DNA of 42,540 bases from Fidelibacterota bacterium (GTDB lineage Bacteria > Fidelibacterota > Marinisomatia > SCGC-AAA003-L08 > JACNLC01), in assembly GCA_013204025.1 (NCBI GenBank), contig JABMOW010000069.1:1-42540 (forward strand), given 5' to 3'. This document shows positions 1-8,256 of the stretch, one piece after another. A program made the position numbers and the translations under genes. The notes under the pieces are model-generated. The model was not told the origin of the DNA. It did not search any database and saw nothing but the letters and a program-made list of their open reading frames with translations. The first letter of the stretch is position 1. Each line of letters begins with the position of its first letter.

Positions 1-35
1 GAACCTAGCGTGTCTACCAATTTCACCACCCGGGC
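1..35 (-). tRNA. tRNA-Leu, 5' part only (cut by window edge)
   Basis: Read on the minus strand, the segment begins GCCCGGGTGGTG and continues AAATTGGTAGACACGCTAGG. This is the acceptor 5' strand, the D arm with its GGTAGACAC signature and the start of an anticodon stem (CTAGG), as in bacterial leucine tRNAs. The last visible bases are TTC, so positions 32-34 read U, U, C. The wobble base is therefore C, giving anticodon CAA or CAG. The 3' half, with the variable arm and T arm, lies outside the window. The long D loop and the GACACGC pattern fit a class II tRNA; tRNA-Ser is less likely because of the GGTAGACAC motif. Confidence 0.85.
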
Positions 36-140
36 AATTTTCCTGCTCATCATAGAATTTTATGATCAACACAGCGCGCAAATATTAACGGATTCCCCTT
101 GGGAATATCAAGGAAATAAACTTGAATCACGTGGATGATA

Positions 141-170
141 GCGGGTAAATTGCCCGCCTATATTTTTTAT
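141..170 (+). terminator. Hairpin followed by T-rich run, possible terminator or leader hairpin
   Basis: GCGGG (141-145) pairs with CCCGC (153-157), with an added T-G wobble and a 5-base loop. The T-rich stretch TATATTTTTTATT follows on the plus strand. The shape fits a weak intrinsic terminator reading rightward, but no plus-strand gene is visible upstream, so it would have to end a short transcript or act in a leader. The rest of 36-273 shows no gene. Confidence 0.3.
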
Positions 171-221
171 TGAAAATATGGATATTATAGACGGAAACTA
201 GCAGGTATTTATAAAATATGT

Positions 222-238
222 TTGATCAATATGATCAA
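222..238. promoter_or_regulatory. Perfect 6+6 palindrome upstream of smpB, candidate operator
   Basis: TTGATC (222-227) and GATCAA (233-238) are perfect inverted repeats separated by AATAT, about 36 bases before the smpB start. The left arm overlaps TATGTTTG (217-224), which matches the TAnnTTTG -7 element of Bacteroidota-type promoters, although no convincing -33 TTG is present. A dimeric repressor site is possible. With only 12 specified bases, chance remains a real alternative. Confidence 0.3.
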
Positions 239-273
239 TTATCCCTGCATGGTTCCAAGAGCCCAGGTAAATC

Positions 274-729
274 ATGAACACTCTAGCAACAAATAGAAAA
301 GCACGGCACGATTACCATATCGTGGAAACCTTCGAGGCAGGGATGGTCCTGCATGGTAGTGAAGTAAAATCGCTACGCGAAGGGAGATCCAGTATCAAAG
401 AGGCATATGTCCGTATTATTCGGAACGAATTATTCATTGTCGGGATGCATATTGGTGAATATTCCCACGCAGGATACACCTCTCACACACCTGTCCATGA
501 TCGAAAATTGCTGGTGCACCGGAAAGAAATTTTGAAACTAGCCCGAGCTATGGATGAAAAAGGTATGACACTGATCCCTTTAAGTTTATATCTTAAAAAA
601 AATCATGTGAAATTGGCATTTGGTGTTGCCAAAGGTAAAAAACAGTGGGATAAGCGGCAAGATATCGAAAAGAGGGACATTAAACGGGATACGGAAAGAG
701 AATTAAAAAACATGAAGACGTTTGTATGA
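274..729 (+). CDS. smpB: SsrA-binding protein SmpB
   Basis: SmpB binds tmRNA (SsrA) and brings it to stalled ribosomes for trans-translation. The 151-residue product has the usual family length. It shows the N-terminal core [17 protein letters not shown], the EVKSLREGR motif near residues 30-38, and the HIGEY and [10 protein letters not shown] segments of the OB fold. The tail contains [15 protein letters not shown], the basic region that occupies the mRNA channel. The ATG at 274 follows a weak AGGT site at about 263-266. The stop overlaps the tyrS start by four bases (ATGA), so the two are probably translated in tandem. No tmRNA gene was seen in the window. Confidence 0.97.
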   Translation: MNTLATNRKARHDYHIVETFEAGMVLHGSEVKSLREGRSSIKEAYVRIIRNELFIVGMHIGEYSHAGYTSHTPVHDRKLLVHRKEILKLARAMDEKGMTLIPLSLYLKKNHVKLAFGVAKGKKQWDKRQDIEKRDIKRDTERELKNMKTFV

Positions 730-1940
730 GTCATTTTCCACCATTGAATGAACAGATGGATCTGATACGTAGGGGTACTGAAGAGATCATCCCCGAAGAG
801 GGACTGGTCGCAAAACTAGATCGTGCGGAAAAATCGAAAACACCATTACGAGTAAAACTGGGATGTGACCCCAGCCGACCTGATCTACATATCGGTCATG
901 CGGTGGTACTACGCAAACTCCGACATTTTCAGGATTTAGGACACCAGGCTATTTTGCTTATCGGAGATGTGACTGCAATGATTGGCGATCCAACAGGCAG
1001 GAATAAAACCCGTCCACAACTCACATGGGAAGAGACTCGACAAAACGCTGAATCCTACATACAACAGGCGTCAGTGATCCTTGATCTGGAGAAGCTCCAA
1101 ATTGTCAATAATTCGGAGTGGCTAAATCAATTATCGTTTCAGGATGTGATCAAACTCACCTCATTTTATACGGTTGCTCAAATGCTGGAGCGTGATGATT
1201 TCACCAAACGGCATCAATCCGGTACACCGATTTCAATACATGAATTTTTATATCCGTTAGCACAGGGATATGATTCCGTGGCGTTAAAAGCGGATGTTGA
1301 ATTGGGAGGTACCGACCAAAAATTCAATCTATTGGTTGGACGAAGTCTTCAGAAAGAATATGGACAAGACTGCCAGGTCATTGTTACCACACCTTTATTG
1401 GAAGGTACAGACGGAAAAGAGAAGATGTCCAAGTCCTATGGAAATTTTATTGGGATCACCGATACTGCAGATGACATCTATGGTAAAACTTTGTCCATCC
1501 CCGACGAAATGATCGCCCGGTATTTTGAATTTGCTACGGATGTGGATAAGCTTGTACTTAAGAATATTCAATATGAACTGGACACGGGAATTTCAAATCC
1601 ACGAGATATGAAGCGTCAGTTGGCGAGAGAGATCGTTGCATTATATCATGATGAAAACGCCGCGCAAAACGCTGAAGCATTATTTGACCATATCCACATT
1701 AATAAGGAAATTCCAGATGATATTCCCGAGATTTCTTTGACATGTGAATCAAAGATCATTGCTGTAATGGTAGAAAATGATATGGCATCCAGTAATAGTG
1801 ATGCAAGACGATTGATCAGCAGTGGGGCAGTTTCCATTGATGGAGAAAAAGTCACGGATGTCCATGAACGCATTGGTTTGGGAAAACAGGTTATTATTAA
1901 AGTGGGTAAACGTAAATTTTTAAAGGTTTTGAGCTCATGA
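726..1940 (+). CDS. tyrS: Tyrosine--tRNA ligase (KMSKS-type)
   Basis: This class I aminoacyl-tRNA synthetase charges tRNA-Tyr with tyrosine. The 404-residue protein has the HIGH signature at 55-58 (LHIGHAV) and KMSKS at 233-237. Between them lie the tyrosine-site segments QGYDS and [13 protein letters not shown]. The C-terminal S4 RNA-binding domain covers about 345-404 ([19 protein letters not shown]). KMSKS, rather than the KFGKT of the E. coli enzyme, places it in the TyrZ-like second subgroup of bacterial TyrRS; this grouping rests on family knowledge. It overlaps smpB upstream and the phosphatase gene downstream by four bases each, suggesting one operon. Confidence 0.97.
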   Translation: MSHFPPLNEQMDLIRRGTEEIIPEEGLVAKLDRAEKSKTPLRVKLGCDPSRPDLHIGHAVVLRKLRHFQDLGHQAILLIGDVTAMIGDPTGRNKTRPQLTWEETRQNAESYIQQASVILDLEKLQIVNNSEWLNQLSFQDVIKLTSFYTVAQMLERDDFTKRHQSGTPISIHEFLYPLAQGYDSVALKADVELGGTDQKFNLLVGRSLQKEYGQDCQVIVTTPLLEGTDGKEKMSKSYGNFIGITDTADDIYGKTLSIPDEMIARYFEFATDVDKLVLKNIQYELDTGISNPRDMKRQLAREIVALYHDENAAQNAEALFDHIHINKEIPDDIPEISLTCESKIIAVMVENDMASSNSDARRLISSGAVSIDGEKVTDVHERIGLGKQVIIKVGKRKFLKVLSS

Positions 1941-3073
1941 AAAAACTGTCTACTGCATATTGGATACCTTTTGTATCAATCTCATTTTTTGTCTCATGTG
2001 GCTACACATTATATGGAGCAGCCATGGGAGAAGAAAAGTCTGGTATTCTGGAAAGCAACTCCCAACCAAAAGTATACCCAGCTGATGATTTTAAGGGCTC
2101 TTTCCCCACATCTGTCATTCTGATCATTTCGGACGGAGCCGGTATCGGCCATTATTCAACATTATATTACGGGAGCGATGACTTTGCACCTGCACGATTC
2201 GACCATGTGGGTATAGTGACTACCCATCCTTCAGATGGGAGTACAAAGGTTACCGATTCCGCGGCGGGTGGTACAGCTTTAGCCACTGGTGAAAAAACAT
2301 ATAACGGTGCCATTGCAGTTGATCATGATCACAATCCCTTAAAAACCATTGTTGAATGGGCAGAGGAAAAGGGGATGGCAACGGGATTGGTCGCCACATC
2401 CACCATTTCTCACGCAACACCAGCCACGTTCGGGTCGCATGTAGATTCCCGTAGTAAAGAAGCAGAAATATCCCAACAATTGGCAGAATCTTCTATTGAT
2501 GTTTTATTCGGTGGGGGATCAAAATATTGGGAGCCGGAGCTTTTCACAAATGTAATAAATTCCGGTGGTCAGGTCATCGCAGATATTTCGGATGCTGTCG
2601 ATCCGCTACGTCGGGTAGTAGGATTATTTTCAAAAGAGAGTATGATAACTGCCAATGAAGGAAGATCTCCTTCCACAGTACAAATGGCTGAAAAAGCCAT
2701 CAGTATTCTTGAACATGATCCCGATGGATTTTTTATCATGATCGAGGAATCACAAGTGGATTGGGGTGGCCATGCCAATAGTTCTGAGTATGTTTTTGGT
2801 GAGATGGAATCTCTGAATCAGGTGGTAAATTATTGTTTGGATTATCAGAGGACACATCCAGATGTGTTGGTAGTACTCACTACCGACCATGAAACTGCGG
2901 GATGTTCTGTTAACGATGGTAGCGATGGAGCTTTGGACATTCAGTTTACCGGGGATCACCATACTGCCAATTTCGTCCCTGTCTGGGCGACTGGTCCCGG
3001 ATCAGAAGCATTCGATGCATTCTTGGATAATACGGAGATTGGCAAAACACTGATCCGATATATTAAAAATTAA
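1937..3073 (+). CDS. PhoA-family alkaline phosphatase, exported, probable lipoprotein
   Basis: Alkaline phosphatases hydrolyse phosphate monoesters outside the cytoplasmic membrane using two zinc ions, usually a magnesium ion, and a serine nucleophile. The 378-residue product carries VTDSAAGGT (105-113), which fits the PROSITE active-site pattern with Ser108 as nucleophile. Expected metal ligands are visible: Asp66 in IISDGAG, Glu271, Asp275 and His279 in the DWGGH region, Asp317-His318 in TTDHETAG, and His342 in GDHHTAN. The N-terminus has a basic start, a hydrophobic stretch and FVSC-Gly with Cys21, a possible lipobox. The start overlaps the tyrS stop by four bases. It is shorter than E. 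coli PhoA. The substrate cannot be read from sequence, and related members include phosphodiesterases. Confidence 0.9.
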   Translation: MKKLSTAYWIPFVSISFFVSCGYTLYGAAMGEEKSGILESNSQPKVYPADDFKGSFPTSVILIISDGAGIGHYSTLYYGSDDFAPARFDHVGIVTTHPSDGSTKVTDSAAGGTALATGEKTYNGAIAVDHDHNPLKTIVEWAEEKGMATGLVATSTISHATPATFGSHVDSRSKEAEISQQLAESSIDVLFGGGSKYWEPELFTNVINSGGQVIADISDAVDPLRRVVGLFSKESMITANEGRSPSTVQMAEKAISILEHDPDGFFIMIEESQVDWGGHANSSEYVFGEMESLNQVVNYCLDYQRTHPDVLVVLTTDHETAGCSVNDGSDGALDIQFTGDHHTANFVPVWATGPGSEAFDAFLDNTEIGKTLIRYIKN

Positions 3074-3082
3074 TGAAATAGT

Positions 3083-3868
3083 ATGAAAAAAATTATAAAT
3101 ACTTCTGTAGCGCCCATTTATCGGGAACCATCATTTAATTCAGAGATGGTGACGCAAGCCCTTTTGTGGGAATCTGTGACCGTTATAGAACAGAAGAATG
3201 ATTGGCTGAAAGTGGAACAATGGGACGGATATGTGGGATGGATTCAGAGTTTTTACCTGACTACTGTAGAAAAAAAGAAAACCGGAAGTGTTATCATACA
3301 GAACCGTCTTTCACCAATATACTCCAGGCCTTCAGTTGCAGCTGATATCATCGATTATTTATCAGTAGGGACGGAGATCCCAGGGAATGCTATCATTGAT
3401 CAAACTCCCCCTTTTTTAAAATTCGCTTATCCAGATAGCACAACTGGTTATTTATTTAAAAAGAAGGCCTACGAAGTTGATACCCGGAAAACTTTGGTGC
3501 GAACGGGCCTGAAGCTCCATGGGACACCATATCTTTGGGGTGGAAAGTCTGGATTTGGATTTGATTGTTCAGGATTTATCCAAACCTTGTTTTTTTCGAT
3601 AGGGTTAGAACTGCCCAGAGATTCCCATCAACAATATGAAAAATTAAAACCGGTGGAACTCTATTCAGCATCGCCGGGTGACTTGGTATTTTTTAGAACA
3701 AACGATAAAATTTCACATGTGGGTATTTACATGCATGTGGAGCGTTTTATCCACTGTTCAGGTAGTGTGAAAATCAATTCACTCAATTGCGATGACCCTC
3801 TGTATGAAAGCTGGGTTACAGAAAAATTTGACAGTATCAGAACCATCAAACCGATTATTACAAAATGA
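3083..3868 (+). CDS. SH3b-NlpC/P60 peptidase, YkfC/dipeptidyl-peptidase VI-like
   Basis: The C-terminal half is an NlpC/P60 cysteine peptidase. Cys162 sits in FDCSGF, His212 in SHVGIY and a third polar residue, His224, in FIHCSG; YLWGG precedes the cysteine as usual. The N-terminal 130 residues hold two bacterial SH3-like modules (IYREPSFNSE and later IYSRPSVAAD). This order resembles gamma-D-glutamyl-diamino-acid endopeptidases that recycle murein peptides. No signal peptide is visible, so a cytoplasmic recycling role is likelier than wall cleavage; that is inference. The gene starts nine bases after the phosphatase and overlaps the HNH gene by four bases. Confidence 0.88.
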   Translation: MKKIINTSVAPIYREPSFNSEMVTQALLWESVTVIEQKNDWLKVEQWDGYVGWIQSFYLTTVEKKKTGSVIIQNRLSPIYSRPSVAADIIDYLSVGTEIPGNAIIDQTPPFLKFAYPDSTTGYLFKKKAYEVDTRKTLVRTGLKLHGTPYLWGGKSGFGFDCSGFIQTLFFSIGLELPRDSHQQYEKLKPVELYSASPGDLVFFRTNDKISHVGIYMHVERFIHCSGSVKINSLNCDDPLYESWVTEKFDSIRTIKPIITK

Positions 3869-4386
3869 ACCCGAGTGTACTTAATCAGAAAGTACTAATC
3901 CTGAATCAGAACTATCAGCCAATCATGATAACAGGAGCCAAGCGGGCTATTTTGCTTCAATTTCTGGATAAGGTCGAGGTTCTAGAACACTACGGCGATT
4001 GGGTCCATTCTCCTAATCTATCCATTCAAATCCCCAGTGTGATAAAATTGAAAGTGTACACTCGATATATCCGGGGCAATATTTCACTATCAAAGAAGAA
4101 TATCCTGCAACGAGACAAATACACTTGTCAATATTGTGGAAAACGGAATATCCCTATGACTCTGGATCACGTGGTACCGAGAGGTAAAGGTGGGAAGGAT
4201 ATCTGGGAAAACTTGGTCACCGCCTGTATTCATTGCAATAATAAAAAAGGGAATCTGACACCAAGGGAAAGTGGATTACAATTGATGACCATCCCTAGAA
4301 AACCGTCTTTTGTATTTTATTTTCAACAATTTGTGAACAATAAACAGGAAAAATGGCGTCCCTACGTATTTATGGGTTCCGTGTAA
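3865..4386 (+). CDS. HNH-domain protein, putative nuclease
   Basis: The 173-residue protein has an HNH fold near its middle. Zinc ligands are Cys88-x2-Cys91 (CQYCGK) and Cys121-x2-Cys124 (CIHCNNKKGN). Catalytic-type residues are Asp101-His102 (LDHVVPRGKGG), Asn116 and Asn125. The N-terminal 75 residues (VLILNQNYQPI, a conserved opening of this group) form no domain that I recognise. The family is widespread as a stand-alone chromosomal gene with no established role, so restriction or repair activity is only possible. The ATG overlaps the peptidase stop by four bases, and trpS begins at the next base after the stop, so it sits inside a housekeeping operon, not a mobile element. Confidence 0.88.
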   Translation: MNPSVLNQKVLILNQNYQPIMITGAKRAILLQFLDKVEVLEHYGDWVHSPNLSIQIPSVIKLKVYTRYIRGNISLSKKNILQRDKYTCQYCGKRNIPMTLDHVVPRGKGGKDIWENLVTACIHCNNKKGNLTPRESGLQLMTIPRKPSFVFYFQQFVNNKQEKWRPYVFMGSV

Positions 4387-5409
4387 ATGACAGGAGAAAA
4401 TTTGACCACTAATAAACCGGTTTTATTATCGGGAATTCAACCATCTGGCCAATTGTGCCTTGGGAATTATATCGGTGCCATCAAGAATTGGGTTGGTCTG
4501 CAGAATGATTATGACGGTATTTTTCTGGTAGTGGACTTGCATGCCCTAACGGTGAAGCAAAAACCCTCTGAATTACGAAATAGGTGCTTGTCATTTCTCG
4601 CCCAATACATTGCCTGTGGTATTGACCCTGGTAGTAATCTGTTGGTAATCCAGTCTCATGTTCACCAGCACACTGAACTTGCCTGGGTGTTAAGTACATT
4701 AGCTTATATGGGTGAATTAAACCGGATGACCCAATTCAAGGATAAATCCACAAAGCATCAAGAAAACATTAATGCAGGATTATTTACCTATCCGGTATTG
4801 ATGGCAGCAGATATTTTGCTGTATCAGGCTGATCTGGTTCCGGTGGGTGCAGATCAAAAACAGCATCTTGAACTCGCACGGGATCTTGCACAGCGGTTTA
4901 ATCAAAGATATTCTGACACTTTTGTAGTACCTGAACCGTTCATCCCTAAACAGGGTGCCCGGATCATGAGTTTGCAGAGTCCGGAATCAAAAATGTCCAA
5001 ATCCGATACGAATGAAAACAATTTTATTGCGTTGCTGGATCCACCTGATACCATTAGAAAAAAAATCAAACGGGCGGTTACGGATTCTTTTACGGATATC
5101 CAATATGATGAGGAAAACAGACCCGGGCTGGCGAACCTGTTGGTGATGTATGCAGAGGTGGCTGGAATGGAAATCAAACAGGTCGTCCAACAGTTTGAAA
5201 ATAAATGCTATGAGGTGTTAAAATCAGAATTAGCAGAAGTTATCATTGAATTGTTAAAGCCTGTTCAAAGTGAATACCATCGAGTTATTCAAGACAAAAA
5301 ATATCTGTCAGATATTCTATCAAATGGCGCAGAAAATGCCTCCTATCGAGCTCGTAAAACAATTTCCAAGGTGTACAGAAAAATCGGTTTGGTTCCGAGA
5401 GTACAGTAA
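4387..5409 (+). CDS. trpS: Tryptophan--tRNA ligase
   Basis: This class I synthetase charges tRNA-Trp. The 340-residue product is of normal bacterial TrpRS length. It has the TrpRS variant of the HIGH motif, PSGQLCLGNYIGA, with LGNY at 25-28, and KMSKS at 202-206 (SKMSKSDTNENN). The tryptophan-pocket region YPVLMAADILLY and the VPVGADQKQHLELARD segment are both intact. The ATG directly follows the HNH stop (TAA-ATG), a strong sign of co-transcription. A 55-base gap with no gene separates it from scpA. Confidence 0.97.
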   Translation: MTGENLTTNKPVLLSGIQPSGQLCLGNYIGAIKNWVGLQNDYDGIFLVVDLHALTVKQKPSELRNRCLSFLAQYIACGIDPGSNLLVIQSHVHQHTELAWVLSTLAYMGELNRMTQFKDKSTKHQENINAGLFTYPVLMAADILLYQADLVPVGADQKQHLELARDLAQRFNQRYSDTFVVPEPFIPKQGARIMSLQSPESKMSKSDTNENNFIALLDPPDTIRKKIKRAVTDSFTDIQYDEENRPGLANLLVMYAEVAGMEIKQVVQQFENKCYEVLKSELAEVIIELLKPVQSEYHRVIQDKKYLSDILSNGAENASYRARKTISKVYRKIGLVPRVQ

Positions 5410-5464
5410 AACGGGCTATGATTATTATCCAAAATTATTCATTATCAAATTAATTCCTTCCTAA

Positions 5465-6184
5465 ATGGCATATCGAATCAAGTTAGAAAATTTTGAAGGT
5501 CCTCTGGATTTACTACTGTTTTTTATCCATCGGGATAAAATAAACATTTATGATATTCCCATTTCTCATATTACAAATGAATTTGTGGAGTATCTGGATT
5601 TATTGCAAAAACTGAATATTGAAATTGCCGGTGAATTCATTTTAATGGCGTCAACTTTGATGAGGTTAAAAGCAAAAATGCTCATCCCCAGAAATAAAGA
5701 ACCTATTGAGGAAATCGAGGATCCACGAACGGGGTTGGTCCAAAGGCTATTGGAGTATAAACAGTTCAGAGATGCCTCCGAATCTTTATTGGAACAGCAC
5801 AGTATCCATTCATATCACTCATCCCGTGGAATGAATATCCCTGTTGATGGAGTTAAAGAATCTACTAATGAATTTGTTAAACATATTTCATTGTTTGATT
5901 TATTATCTGCATTTAAAACCGTAATTGAAAATCTACCGAAATCAACTACTTATGAAATACAACACGAAAATGTCATGATTGATGAACAAATTCATTTTAT
6001 CAATGCGTTTTTTAAGAATAACAAAACGATCCAATTTACAAAATTGATCGCTGAATTAACCACCAAGCTGCAAGTTATCGTTACGTTTATGGCGATATTG
6101 GAACTACTTCGATTGAAGGAAATTATGCTTGTCCAAGCATTCCCCTTTGCAGATATTACATTAAAAAGGTTAGTTGCAGTATGA
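5465..6184 (+). CDS. scpA: Segregation and condensation protein ScpA
   Basis: ScpA is the kleisin subunit that bridges SMC heads and binds ScpB in the bacterial condensin. The 239-residue protein shows the characteristic N-terminus with FEGPLDLLLFFI and the following helix (DIPISHITNEFVEYL). EFILMASTLMRLKAKMLIPR is the conserved core. The middle is charged, and the C-terminus (residues 170-239) looks like the winged helix that contacts the SMC cap. It overlaps scpB by four bases (ATGA), the classical scpAB arrangement. No smc gene is in the window. Confidence 0.95.
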   Translation: MAYRIKLENFEGPLDLLLFFIHRDKINIYDIPISHITNEFVEYLDLLQKLNIEIAGEFILMASTLMRLKAKMLIPRNKEPIEEIEDPRTGLVQRLLEYKQFRDASESLLEQHSIHSYHSSRGMNIPVDGVKESTNEFVKHISLFDLLSAFKTVIENLPKSTTYEIQHENVMIDEQIHFINAFFKNNKTIQFTKLIAELTTKLQVIVTFMAILELLRLKEIMLVQAFPFADITLKRLVAV

Positions 6185-6732
6185 AAGACATTGTTGAAGT
6201 CCTGTTGTTTGCAACCTCTGAACCTCTCACACAACTAAAGCTAAATGCCTGCCTTCAGGAAAATGATGTGAATCTTGATGAAGTCGTTAAAGAGTTAAAT
6301 GAAGAATACGAGAACGCCGGTAGAGGGGTATTCATCGGTGAAATTGCTGGTGGATATCAGATTCTGTCCAAACCGGAATATCACCTGTATGTTCAAAGGT
6401 TGTATAATAAAACGAAAAAATTGCAATTATCCCGAGCAGCTACTGAAGCGCTTGCAGTGATCGCATACAAGCAGCCTATCAGCCGATCTGAAATAGAATC
6501 CATCCGAGGCGTAAACTGCGATAGTGTAGTCCGGTCTCTATTGGAAAAAGAGCTGATAACCATCAAAGGAAGAGAGGATGGCCCGGGTCGGGCGATACTC
6601 TATGGAACGACCCAAAATTTTCTTGAAGGATTTGGACTGAATTCCATATCTGACCTACCCAAACTAAAGGAGTTATCTGAACTGATGCACGAAGAAAACA
6701 TATCATCCGAGACAGCTGATGCGTCTGAATAA
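6181..6732 (+). CDS. scpB: Segregation and condensation protein ScpB
   Basis: ScpB forms dimers that bind ScpA and stabilise the SMC complex. The product has 183 residues, with tandem winged helices: residues 1-75 (VEVLLFATSEPLT, GRGVFIGEIAGGYQI) and 80-150. The second contains the hallmark EALAVIAYKQPISRSEIESIRG and GREDGPGRAILYGTT. The last 14 bases overlap the start of the pseudouridine synthase gene. The acidic tail (HEENISSETADASE) is typical. Confidence 0.95.
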   Translation: MKDIVEVLLFATSEPLTQLKLNACLQENDVNLDEVVKELNEEYENAGRGVFIGEIAGGYQILSKPEYHLYVQRLYNKTKKLQLSRAATEALAVIAYKQPISRSEIESIRGVNCDSVVRSLLEKELITIKGREDGPGRAILYGTTQNFLEGFGLNSISDLPKLKELSELMHEENISSETADASE

Positions 6733-7429
6733 ATATCTTGCCCGTACCGGCTTGGGGTCCAGACGTAAATGTGACGAATTTATCAAAGATGAAAAAATAA
6801 ACGTTAACGGAAATATTGTCACGGACTTTTCTTTAGATGTCTCTGATGATGATGTAATCTTTTGTGATGGGAAAATACTTCAAACAAAAGATGAAACCTT
6901 CGTTTATATGATGAACAAACCCAAAGGACATATCTGTACAAATGAAGATCCACAGGGAAGACCCACCATATTTGATTTAATGAACGAATATCATCGGTTG
7001 TACTCCGTTGGGCGCCTTGACCGTGATACAACCGGATTGATCTTGTTGACCAATGATGGTGATCTTTCCTTTCGTCTGACACATCCAAAGTTTAGAATTG
7101 TTCGAAAATATTGGGTAAAGACGGGGGAAGATATTCCGAACTCAATATTAAAGAAAGTTCAAGATGGAGTTAAGTTAGAAAATGGAGAGCTCGCCCGATG
7201 TCAGATAAGACGTGTTGATAAGAAAGGTCAGAAAGTATTTTGGGATGTTGAGTTAAGAGAAGGCAAAAATCAGGAGGTGAAGCGAATTTTTATCAGTCTG
7301 GGATCCAGGGTCATGGATCTTCACCGATATCATTTTGCAGGGTTGGAACTAGGCAGTTTAAAACTTGGTTCATATCGTAAATTGAAATCCGCTGAAATCA
7401 AATTTTTATACCAGCAAATACCATCCTGA
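6719..7429 (+). CDS. rluB: Pseudouridine synthase, RluB/RsuA family
   Basis: RsuA-family synthases isomerise a specific uridine in rRNA; RluB acts on 23S rRNA helix 89. The 236-residue protein begins with an S4 domain (MRLNKYLARTGLGSRRKCDE), followed by the catalytic domain. Asp101 in VGRLDRDTTGLILLTNDG is the expected catalytic aspartate, and EGKNQEVKRIF and LHRYHF are conserved further on. Position after scpAB is the common bacterial arrangement and favours RluB over RsuA or RluE, though substrate specificity is inferred. The start lies 14 bases inside scpB. The 145 bases after its stop carry no convincing gene or terminator. Confidence 0.9.
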   Translation: MRLNKYLARTGLGSRRKCDEFIKDEKINVNGNIVTDFSLDVSDDDVIFCDGKILQTKDETFVYMMNKPKGHICTNEDPQGRPTIFDLMNEYHRLYSVGRLDRDTTGLILLTNDGDLSFRLTHPKFRIVRKYWVKTGEDIPNSILKKVQDGVKLENGELARCQIRRVDKKGQKVFWDVELREGKNQEVKRIFISLGSRVMDLHRYHFAGLELGSLKLGSYRKLKSAEIKFLYQQIPS

Positions 7430-7574
7430 TAATTCATGATTTTGTATCTGAATAGACAATCCAATATAAATTTGATTGGCGAGATTAGTCCTCTCCATGG
7501 TATGACTTATTTGCCTATGGTAAATGTAATGGAAACTTGTAAATTACTTGGCTTTTTCAAAGAGTAGATTTAAT

Positions 7575-8231
7575 ATGATCATAGCGATTGACGGTCCCGC
7601 AGCATCTGGTAAAAGTACAACAGCAAAGAAAGTTGCACACAGATTACGTTTTATGTATCTTGATACGGGTGCGATGTACAGAGCTGTAACCTTGTATTTT
7701 TTACACAACAAAACCTCACTTTCAGATCCACAAGAAATCTCCAACGCACTGAATACTATCAACATTCATTTTACTGACAATCGAATTTTTATGAATGATA
7801 TTGACGTGACAGATGACATACGGTCCAATCAAATCAATAATTTGGTAAGTGAAGTCAGTGCAGTTTCTGCAATTCGTGAAAAAATGGTAGAATGGCAGAG
7901 GAAAATTGGAGAAAAGCAGGATATTGTTATTGAAGGTAGAGATATTGGAACACACGTCTTTCCTGGCGCTGATCATAAATTTTTCATCATTGCAGACGTA
8001 CTTGAAAGAGCGCGAAGACGCTATGATGATTTAACAGGTAACATGGAAGATGTTAGTCTGGATGACGTGGTCTCACAATTGCAAACACGCGATAGAAAAG
8101 ATTCCACACGCATTTTTTCTCCGTTAAGACAAGCAAAAGATGCAATTCTGATCGACACCACCCATCTTACAATTGACGAACAAGTTGATGCCATTATTGG
8201 CATCATTAACCAAAATAAACAAAAAAAGTAA
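7575..8231 (+). CDS. cmk: Cytidylate kinase
   Basis: Cmk phosphorylates CMP and dCMP with ATP. The 218-residue product begins MIIAIDGPAASGKST, with the P-loop GPAASGKST at residues 6-14. It also contains the conserved YLDTGAMYRAVT, IEGRDIGTHVFP and RARRR elements and a C-terminal DTTHLTIDEQVD. I chose the ATG at 7575 because family members start at this methionine; an in-frame TTG at 7548 would add nine residues with no family match. It lies 25 bases before rpsA, the widely conserved cmk-rpsA pair. Confidence 0.95.
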   Translation: MIIAIDGPAASGKSTTAKKVAHRLRFMYLDTGAMYRAVTLYFLHNKTSLSDPQEISNALNTINIHFTDNRIFMNDIDVTDDIRSNQINNLVSEVSAVSAIREKMVEWQRKIGEKQDIVIEGRDIGTHVFPGADHKFFIIADVLERARRRYDDLTGNMEDVSLDDVVSQLQTRDRKDSTRIFSPLRQAKDAILIDTTHLTIDEQVDAIIGIINQNKQKK

Positions 8232-8256
8232 ATCTCATAGGAGCTAAATCCAACGA

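Noticed and set aside
7436-7567. A 43-codon plus-strand reading frame between the pseudouridine synthase gene and cmk
   Set aside because: It has no ribosome binding site, no family I recognise and a length easily reached by chance; it also ends just before the cmk start without coupling.
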